This document shows positions 58,258-64,000 of a stretch of DNA of 64,000 bases, piece after piece (position 1 is the stretch's first letter; each line of letters starts with the position of its first letter). The stretch is from Streptomyces sp. NRRL B-24484 (GTDB lineage: Bacteria; Actinomycetota; Actinomycetes; Streptomycetales; Streptomycetaceae). The position numbers were made by a program, and so were the translations under genes. The DNA lies in contig NZ_JOAI01000018.1 in assembly GCF_000717715.1 (NCBI RefSeq), forward strand, positions 99,920 to 163,919. The letters are read 5' to 3'. The notes below the pieces were generated by a model. The model did no database searches. It was not told the origin of the DNA and was given only the letters and a program-made list of their open reading frames with translations.

Positions 58258-58824
58258 TCAGCGCCCCGTCCCGTACCTGGTCAGGACCACGCCGCCGGGG
58301 AACGTCCGGGTCTCCAGCAGGTCCAGGTTCACCCAGCCGTCCAGTGCGGTGAAGAACGGCGTACCGCCGCCCACCAGCACCGGATGGACGACGATCACGT
58401 ACTCGTCGATCAGGCCGGCGCGCATGGCCGCCCCGGCGAGCGTTGCGCCGCCGATGTGCATGGGTCCGCCGTCCCCGGCCTTCAGCCGGGTGATCTCGGC
58501 GACCGCGTCGCCGGTGACCAGGCGGGTGTTCCAGTCGACCTCGTCGATCGTCGAGGAGAACACCACCTTCGGCGTGTCCCGCCAGTTCCGCGCGAACGCG
58601 ATCTCCGCCGGGGTGGCGCCGGGCAGCTGGTCGCCGGTCGGCCAGTGGGAGCTCATCGTCTCCCACAGCTTGCGCCCGTACAGCGACAGGCCGCCCGCCC
58701 GCTCGTGGTCGAGCCACCACTGGAACAGCTCCGGGTTCGGCGGTCCGCTCCAGCCGATGTCGTCGCCGGCCGCCGCGATGTAGCCGTCCAGGGTCAGGTT
58801 CATGGCGTAGATCAGCTTTCGCAT
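58258..58824 (-). CDS. RibD-C/dihydrofolate-reductase-like protein
   Basis: A 188-aa protein with MRKLIYAMNLTLDGYIA, GGLSLYGRKLWETM, DTPKVVFSSTID and MHIGGATLAGAAMRAGLIDEYVIVVHPVLVGGGTPFF. These are the motifs of the RibD C-terminal (DHFR-fold) family. It is probably an NADPH-dependent reductase; the substrate is unknown. The ATG has GGAAGG upstream. It is convergent with dnaB. Such genes are common accessory genes in streptomycetes. Confidence 0.9.
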   Translation of the reverse strand: MRKLIYAMNLTLDGYIAAAGDDIGWSGPPNPELFQWWLDHERAGGLSLYGRKLWETMSSHWPTGDQLPGATPAEIAFARNWRDTPKVVFSSTIDEVDWNTRLVTGDAVAEITRLKAGDGGPMHIGGATLAGAAMRAGLIDEYVIVVHPVLVGGGTPFFTALDGWVNLDLLETRTFPGGVVLTRYGTGR

Positions 58825-59097
58825 GGCCCAGCCTTCCGTCCGTGGGTGTCCGGCGTACGGACCGGCGCGGGTGTCCCGCCGGTGCGCGGTGCGGTCCCGC
58901 CGGTGATCCTCGTGCTCGGGGCTCAGCGTGCTGCACCCGGCCGGCACCGGCAAGCCGCCCGGCCCCGGAGTCGCCCTCGCGGAGGGGTGCCACGGATTTG
59001 AGATCATGGGTGCCGGGGCCGTGGGACGGCCGGGAATGCCCGTGTCACGCGCGGTCAACTGTCGCGAGGCGGCTGGACTTTGCACGAGAGGAAGATC
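58825..59097. other. Gene-free divergent interval
   Basis: A 273-bp gap between divergent genes, presumed to contain their promoters. I found no convincing promoter, repeat or RNA element in it. Confidence 0.4.
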
Positions 59098-59685
59098 GTG
59101 GACGTGCTCACCGTCGCGCTGGACGACTGCCGGGCACCGCGGTTGCGGCCGCTGCCGCAGGAGGTCGCGGAGCTCCTGCAGGACCTCGGCGCGCCGCCCC
59201 GCCTGGTCGCGCACCTGCGTGCCGTCCACGAGGTCGCCGCGCAGCTCCTCGACTGGGTCGCCGGGCACTGTCCGGAGCTCCGGCTGGACCGGGAGGCCGT
59301 GCTGTTCGGGGCGGCCACCCACGACATCGGGAAGGTCCGGCACCCCGCCGAGCTGTCCGGCCCGGGATCGGCGCACGAGCCGGCCGGACGGGACCTCCTG
59401 CTGGAGCACGGGGTGCCCGAGGGCCTGGCCCGGTTCGCCGCGGGGCACGCCACCTGGGACGCCCCCGGTACCCGGGCCGAGGACCTGCTGGTGAGCCTCG
59501 CCGACAAGGTCTGGAAGGACAAGCGCGTTCCCGACCTGGAGGACCGCGTCGTGGCCGAGCTGTGCCGGGCCGGCGGCCGTCCCGCGTGGGAGGAGTTCCT
59601 CGCCCTGGATGAGTTCCTGAGCCGTGTCGGCGACGGTGCCGAGGAGCGGCTGGCATACCAGGCCGCCCACCCCGTCCTGGGCTGA
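59098..59685 (+). CDS. HD domain-containing phosphohydrolase-like protein
   Basis: A 195-aa protein. Metal-binding HD-type residues are visible in HLRAVHEVAAQLLDWV (His), LFGAATHDIGKVRHPAEL (HD) and GHATW (His), with a later Asp in LVSLADKVWKD. HD proteins hydrolyse phosphate esters, often of nucleotides. The substrate is unknown. The GTG start has GAGAGG 6 nt upstream. Confidence 0.85.
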   Translation: MDVLTVALDDCRAPRLRPLPQEVAELLQDLGAPPRLVAHLRAVHEVAAQLLDWVAGHCPELRLDREAVLFGAATHDIGKVRHPAELSGPGSAHEPAGRDLLLEHGVPEGLARFAAGHATWDAPGTRAEDLLVSLADKVWKDKRVPDLEDRVVAELCRAGGRPAWEEFLALDEFLSRVGDGAEERLAYQAAHPVLG

Positions 59686-59747
59686 TCCGCCCTCGTCCCG
59701 CGCGCAGCGGGCGGGCCGGGGGCAGGTGCGGTGGCGGACACCGGCCG

Positions 59748-60671
59748 TCAGACCGTCAGTACCACGGCGCCGCGGGTGCCGCCCGCCTCCAGCCGGGCGT
59801 GCGCGGTGGCCACCTGCTCCAGCGGGAGGACGGAGTCCACGCGGACGACGAGCCGGCCGTCCGCGACCAGCTTCGCCAGCCCGGCGAGGGCGACGCCGTC
59901 CGGGCGGACGTTGTGGACGGCGACCTCGATGCCGCGTTCGGCCGCGGGCGCGGCCGGCGGGCGGACGGCGACGAACAGACCGCCGTCGCGCACCACCGCC
60001 AGCAGCGGCGCCGAGAGGCCGGCGGTGTCCACGACCGCGTCGGCGCCGCCGGGGACGAGTCGGCGCACCGCCTCCACGGCCGTGTCGCCGCGGGTGACGA
60101 ACTCGGCTCCCATGAGGGTGAGTTCGGCCTCGTCGCGCGGGCCGGCGACGGCGATCACCCGCAGGCCGCGGGCGAGTGCCAGCTGGGTGGTGAGGTGGCC
60201 CAGGTTGCCGCCGGCACCGGTGACCACCAGGGTGGCGCCGGGTGCGAGGCCGGTGCGCTCGACGGCCTGAAGGGCGGTCAGCCCGTTGAGCGGGAGCGCC
60301 GCGGCCGTCGCTGCGGGGATGTCGGCCGGGGCCGGGGCGAGCTGGTCGGCGGGCAGCACCGCGTAGTCGGCGTGGGTGCCGTTGCGGGTGGCGAACCAGT
60401 GCGAGAGGCCGATGACGTCCTCGCCGACCGCGACGGCGGTGACGCCCTCGCCCACCGCGTCCACGGTGCCGGCGACGTCCCAGCCCAGCCGGAACGGGGG
60501 AGCGCCGAGCAGTCCGGCCATCAGGCCGGAGCGCACCGCGGTGTCGGCGGGGTGCACTGCCACGGCCCGGTTGCGGACCCGGACTTCGCCCGGGCCGGGG
60601 ACGGGGACGGGCGCCTCGGTGATCTCGGCCTGCCGGGCGTCGCCGTAGCTGCGGACGGTGACAGCGCGCAT
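59748..60671 (-). CDS. Zinc-independent NADPH:quinone oxidoreductase family protein
   Basis: A 307-aa medium-chain dehydrogenase. The GroES-like N-terminus is MRAVTVRSYGDARQAEI...VAVHPADTAVRSGLM, with FRLGWDVAGTVDAVGEGV. The Rossmann motif is LVVTGAGGNLGHLTTQLALARG. The catalytic-zinc ligands of alcohol dehydrogenases are absent, placing it with quinone reductases. The ATG has GAGGAG upstream. The substrate is unknown. Confidence 0.9.
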   Translation of the reverse strand: MRAVTVRSYGDARQAEITEAPVPVPGPGEVRVRNRAVAVHPADTAVRSGLMAGLLGAPPFRLGWDVAGTVDAVGEGVTAVAVGEDVIGLSHWFATRNGTHADYAVLPADQLAPAPADIPAATAAALPLNGLTALQAVERTGLAPGATLVVTGAGGNLGHLTTQLALARGLRVIAVAGPRDEAELTLMGAEFVTRGDTAVEAVRRLVPGGADAVVDTAGLSAPLLAVVRDGGLFVAVRPPAAPAAERGIEVAVHNVRPDGVALAGLAKLVADGRLVVRVDSVLPLEQVATAHARLEAGGTRGAVVLTV

Positions 60672-60842
60672 GGTGTTCTCCTCGGTTCTCGACGGTCGGG
60701 CGGTGGCCCGGCCGTTCGGCGTGCTTCGAGGCTGTCACCGTGCGATCGGCCGCGGGAGAGGAGAGTCGACCCTGGGACTGCCGATCCCTGGATGCGCGGC
60801 GGGGGCGGTCCTGCCCCCGCCACGCGGGTGTCCGACCCGGCG

Positions 60843-62036
60843 TCAGAGGGTGACGGTGGCGCGGAAGACCGTGGCACCCGGCCCGGTGACGGTGGTGTCG
60901 GTGCCGTCGGCGGGCAGGAAGGCGGACCGGCCGCGGGTGAGCTCCAGCGTTCCGCCGTCGGCGGCGGTGAGCCGGACCGCGCCCTCGGTGCAGAGCAGGA
61001 TCTGCGGGGCCCGGCCGGGCAGGACCGCGGGCCGGTCGCCGAGGGTGTAGCGGGAGAGCCGGAACTCGTCGATCGGCACCGGGTAGTGGTGCTCGCCGTC
61101 CGCGGACGCCGCGGGCCGCAGCACGTCGGGGGCGCCCGGCTCGAAGACGACCACGCGCAGCAGCTCGGGGACGTCGATGTGCTTGGGCGTCAGCCCGCAG
61201 CGCAGCACGTTGTCCGAGTTGGCCATGATCTCGACACCGGTGCCGCGGAGGTAGGCGTGCGGGATCCCGGCGCCCAGGTAGAGCGCCTCGCCGGGCTGCA
61301 GCCGGACGTGGTTGAGCAGCAGGGCCGCGATCAGACCGGTGTCGCCGGGGAACTCGCGGGCGGCGAAGGCGTATCCGGCCATGGCGCCGGTGGGGTCGCC
61401 CGCGGCGGCAGCCTCGACGGCCCGGGCCACCTCTGCCACGGTGCGCTCCGCCTCCTCGCCGGTGAGCGAGAGGACGGCCGCGAGCGCGTCGGCGAGTGCC
61501 TCCGGGGCGGGCTTGCTGCGCAGGGTGTCGATCAGCGGGTCGAGTGCGGGCACCGCGAGCGAGGCCATCAGCGCGGCCGCGTCCGCGGGCTCGCGGAAGC
61601 CGCAGAGACCCTCGAACTCGTCCAGGGCGCAGATGAGTTCGGGCTTGTGGTTGGCGTCCTTGTAGTTGCGGTGCGGGGCCTCGACCGGGATGCCGGCGGC
61701 CTCCTCGGCGGCGAAGCCGGCGCGGGCCTGCTCCAGCGTGGGGTGGGCCTGGATGGAGAGCGGCCTGCCGGCGGCGAGGACCTTGAGCAGGAAGGGCAGC
61801 GCGGGGCCGAACCGGGTGACGGCGGCGGCGCCGAGTTCGCGCTCGGGGTCGGCGGCGATCACCGAGTCCAGGGTGGTCGGGCCGTGGCCGCGTTCCAGGC
61901 GGGAGGCGTCGCCGGGGTGCGCCCCGAGCCACATCTCGGCCTGCGGTTCCCCGGTGGGCTGCTCGCCGAGGAGGGCGGGGATGGCGGTGGTCGATCCCCA
62001 GGCGTAGGGGCGGACGGTGTTCTGCAGCCTGTCCAT
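60843..62036 (-). CDS. manA: Mannose-6-phosphate isomerase, class I
   Basis: A 397-aa zinc enzyme that interconverts fructose 6-phosphate and mannose 6-phosphate. Motifs are MDRLQNTVRPYAWGSTTAIPALLG, AEMWLGAHPGDAS, LPFLLKVLAAGRPLSIQAHPT (zinc ligands Gln/His), NHKPELICAL and ALYLGAGIPHAYLRGTGVEIMANSDNVLRCGLTPKHID. It lies about 130 bp downstream of manB, separated by a perfect palindrome. Together they make mannose 1-phosphate for GDP-mannose. Confidence 0.95.
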   Translation of the reverse strand: MDRLQNTVRPYAWGSTTAIPALLGEQPTGEPQAEMWLGAHPGDASRLERGHGPTTLDSVIAADPERELGAAAVTRFGPALPFLLKVLAAGRPLSIQAHPTLEQARAGFAAEEAAGIPVEAPHRNYKDANHKPELICALDEFEGLCGFREPADAAALMASLAVPALDPLIDTLRSKPAPEALADALAAVLSLTGEEAERTVAEVARAVEAAAAGDPTGAMAGYAFAAREFPGDTGLIAALLLNHVRLQPGEALYLGAGIPHAYLRGTGVEIMANSDNVLRCGLTPKHIDVPELLRVVVFEPGAPDVLRPAASADGEHHYPVPIDEFRLSRYTLGDRPAVLPGRAPQILLCTEGAVRLTAADGGTLELTRGRSAFLPADGTDTTVTGPGATVFRATVTL

Positions 62037-62107
62037 CGGCTCGGTTCCTCGCTGTTCCCTGCGGGGTTGCTCTGTCGGAACGCCAGACTCTAGCCGAGCG
62101 GTGTGTA

Positions 62108-62159
62108 CGGACGGTGCGGTGCGGCGGCCCGGGCCCGGGCCGCCGCACCGCACCGTCCG
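62108..62159 (-). terminator. Perfect 52-bp palindrome after manB
   Basis: Positions 62108-62133 are the exact reverse complement of 62134-62159, with GGGCCC at the centre and no unpaired loop. It lies 5 bp past the manB stop, so a terminator is the simplest role. The length and perfection also allow cruciform extrusion. Confidence 0.8.
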
Positions 62160-62163
62160 CCGG

Positions 62164-63555
62164 TCAGGCGCGGACGATCGCCAGGACGGCGTCGCGCAGT
62201 TCGGCCATCCGGGCCGGGTCCTCGGCCTCGACGTTCAGGCGCAGCAGCGGCTCGGTGTTGGACGCCCGGAGGTTGAACCACCAGTCGTCGCCGGCCACCG
62301 TCAGGCCGTCCAGCTCGTCGACGGACACGCCCTCCAGCGCGCCGTAGACCGCGCGCACCTCGGCCGTCCGGCCGGCCTGGTCCGCCACGGTGGAGTTGAT
62401 CTCGCCGGAGGCCGCGTAGCGGTCGTACCGGGCGCACAGCTGCGAGAGCGGCTGCTCCTGGCCGCCGAGCGCGGCGAGCACGTGCAGCGCGGCCAGCATG
62501 CCGGTGTCGGCGCGCCAGAAGTCGCGGAAGTAGTAGTGCGCGGAGTGCTCGCCGCCGAACACGGCGTCGGTGCGGGCCATCTCCTCCTTGATGAAGGAGT
62601 GGCCGACGCGGGTCCGGACCGGCCGGGCGCCGAGGTCGGTGACGACCTGCGGCACCGTCCAGGAGGTGATCAGGTTGTGGATCACGGTCGGCTTCTCCTC
62701 GCCGGCCGCGCGGGCGCGGGTGATCTCCCGCTCGGCGACCAGGGCGGTGATCGCCGAGGGCGAGACGGGCTCGCCGCGCTCGTCCACCACGAAGCAGCGG
62801 TCGGCGTCGCCGTCGAAGGCGAGGCCGAGGTCGGCGCCGACCTCGCGGACCTTGGCCTGCAGGTCGACCAGGTTCTTCGGGTCCAGCGGGTTGGCCTCGT
62901 GGTTGGGGAAGGTGCCGTCCAGCTCGAAGTACATCGGGACGACCTCGACCGGCAGCCCGGCGAGCACGGCCGGCACGGTGTGGCCGCCCATGCCGTTGCC
63001 GGCGTCCACGGCGACCTTGAGCGGGCGCATCCCGGACAGGTCGACCAGCGAGAGCAGGTGGGCGGCGTAGCCGTCCAGGGTCTCCCGGGAGGAGAGCGTG
63101 CCCCGGGCGGTGCCGTCGGCGGCGGCCGGGACGGTGACGGTGCCGTCCTCGTCGAGCCAGGACTCCACCAGTTCGCGGATCTCGGTCAGGCCGGTGTCCT
63201 GGCCGACCGGGGCGGCGCCGGCCTTGCACAGCTTGATGCCGTTGTACTGCGCCGGGTTGTGCGAGGCGGTGAACATGGCACCGGGCAGGTCGAGGCTGCC
63301 GGAGGCGTAGTAGAGCTGGTCGGTGGAGCAGAGGCCGATCTCCACCACGTCGGCGCCGCGGGCGGCGGCACCCTCGGCGAAGGCCCGGGACAGCTCGGGC
63401 GAGGAGGGGCGCATGTCGTGGCCGACGACGACCGCGGAGGCGCCCAGCACCTGCACGAAGGCCGCGCCGAAGGCGCGGGCGTAGGAGGCGTCCCACTGGT
63501 CCGGCACCACGCCCCGGACGTCGTACGCCTTCACCAGCTGACTGAGGTCCCGCAT
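62164..63555 (-). CDS. manB: Phosphomannomutase/phosphoglucomutase
   Basis: A 463-aa alpha-D-phosphohexomutase converting mannose 6-phosphate to mannose 1-phosphate (possibly also glucose). Motifs are KAYDVRGVVPDQWD, the phosphoserine loop AMFTASHNPAQYNGIK, the metal loop LAFDGDADRCFVVDE, sugar-binding GGEHSAHYYFRDFWRADTG and C-terminal phosphate-binding RASNTEPLLRLNVEA. The ATG has GGGTGGGAG upstream. It is divergent from the polyprenol-phosphate-mannose synthase gene. Confidence 0.95.
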   Translation of the reverse strand: MRDLSQLVKAYDVRGVVPDQWDASYARAFGAAFVQVLGASAVVVGHDMRPSSPELSRAFAEGAAARGADVVEIGLCSTDQLYYASGSLDLPGAMFTASHNPAQYNGIKLCKAGAAPVGQDTGLTEIRELVESWLDEDGTVTVPAAADGTARGTLSSRETLDGYAAHLLSLVDLSGMRPLKVAVDAGNGMGGHTVPAVLAGLPVEVVPMYFELDGTFPNHEANPLDPKNLVDLQAKVREVGADLGLAFDGDADRCFVVDERGEPVSPSAITALVAEREITRARAAGEEKPTVIHNLITSWTVPQVVTDLGARPVRTRVGHSFIKEEMARTDAVFGGEHSAHYYFRDFWRADTGMLAALHVLAALGGQEQPLSQLCARYDRYAASGEINSTVADQAGRTAEVRAVYGALEGVSVDELDGLTVAGDDWWFNLRASNTEPLLRLNVEAEDPARMAELRDAVLAIVRA

Positions 63556-63914
63556 CGCGGCTCCCACCCTGTTTCGGTGCGGGACGGCCCGCACGGTCTG
63601 TTCGTCGACACCCGGTGCGGGGCTCCGGGCGCGGGCGCCGCCGATGCCCGGGGAGGGGCGCCGGCCGGCCGGGGAGCCGGTCACGAGCGACCGGTTGCTG
63701 CGCGACCTTCGGGTGTTCACGTGGTGCTGAGACTACCTGTTGCCCGGGGAGGGCCGTCCCGGCGGCCGGTCGGGTGGACACGACGTTGTACGATCCGCAT
63801 TCCGGGCCGTGTGCTCGGATGCCGTCCGGGCCCTGTCGCGACGACATGCGCTGTCGATCCCCCTCCGGCCGCGGGCTCGCCGCCTCGTTCCCCGAAGTTT
63901 CGAAAGGCTGTGCC
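63556..63914. other. Gene-free divergent interval
   Basis: A 359-bp gap between manB and the glycosyltransferase start, presumed to hold both promoters. TTGTACGAT and GCATTC around 63785-63800 are AT-richer, but no clear promoter pair or ORF is supported. Confidence 0.4.
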
Positions 63915-64000
63915 GTGACTGCCCCTGAGGAGACCACCTTCGCCGATCTCGGCGGGGTGCTGGTGATCATCCCGACCTACAACGAGGCCGAGAACATCGA
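63915..64000 (+). CDS. Polyprenol monophosphomannose synthase (GT2), N-terminus only
   Basis: The gene runs off the window; about 28 codons are seen: VTAPEETTFADLGGVLVIIP, then TYNEAENI. The LVIIPTYNEAENI opening is the GT2 signature of dolichol/polyprenol-phosphate-mannose synthases (Ppm1/Dpm1). Its place beside manA and manB fits, since it consumes GDP-mannose. In actinobacteria it supplies the donor for protein O-mannosylation and GT87-type enzymes. Confidence 0.8.
   Translation, partial: MTAPEETTFADLGGVLVIIPTYNEAENI

Overview
The window is high-GC actinobacterial DNA and covers the replication-origin core of a linear Streptomycetaceae chromosome. The gene order recF-gnd-dnaN-oriC-dnaA-rpmH-rnpA-yidD-yidC-jag-rsmG-parA-parB is that of Streptomyces, and I recall the same order from about SCO3851 to SCO3911 in S. 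coelicolor. The sequence alone does not separate Streptomyces from Kitasatospora. I see no insertion sequence, prophage, CRISPR array or rRNA operon.

Left arm (1-18 kb, genes mostly on the minus strand): the start of a glutamine amidotransferase gene, two small envelope genes, crgA (septation), a zinc-finger rhomboid protease, a cyclophilin, a DUF5324 protein, tRNA-Ala, two small membrane-protein genes, a streptomycete ORF6N/Rha-like regulator, tRNA-Ile, a cyclopropane-fatty-acid synthase, a DUF3566 protein, gyrA, gyrB, a DciA-like (DUF721) protein, recF, gnd and dnaN. oriC lies between dnaN and dnaA (about 18.0-18.6 kb). It carries about twenty DnaA boxes and a candidate DnaA-trio unwinding element.

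Right arm (18.9-58 kb): dnaA, then the rpmH-rnpA-yidD-yidC-jag-rsmG run (ribosome, RNase P and membrane insertion), parAB with parS sites, a GNAT protein, the thioredoxin pair trxB/trxA with a SigR-type promoter, and sigM with its anti-sigma factor. Next come a pseudokinase, murJ and a DUF6049 protein (lipid II export), pcnA, a second ORF6N/Rha-like regulator, an MFS permease, inositol-phosphate synthase, a PadR regulator, a class A penicillin-binding protein, a GT87 glycosyltransferase, an alanine-racemase-like protein and a FemX-type ligase. The arm ends with rpsF-ssb-rpsR-rplI, a MATE exporter and dnaB.

Beyond dnaB the content looks more variable: a RibD/DHFR-like reductase, an HD-domain protein and a quinone oxidoreductase. 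The mannose-activation genes manA and manB follow, and the window ends in the start of a polyprenol-phosphate-mannose synthase gene.

Functionally the window joins replication initiation (DnaA, DnaN, DnaB, DciA, RecF, gyrase, SSB), origin segregation (ParA, ParB, six perfect parS sites) and cell-wall and septum assembly (CrgA, MurJ, PBP, FemX, rhomboid). The most interesting non-coding signals are the candidate DnaA-trio in oriC, two DnaA-box clusters outside oriC (between crgA and the rhomboid gene, and upstream of dnaB), parS sites inside the sigM coding region, and a perfect 52-bp palindrome after manB.
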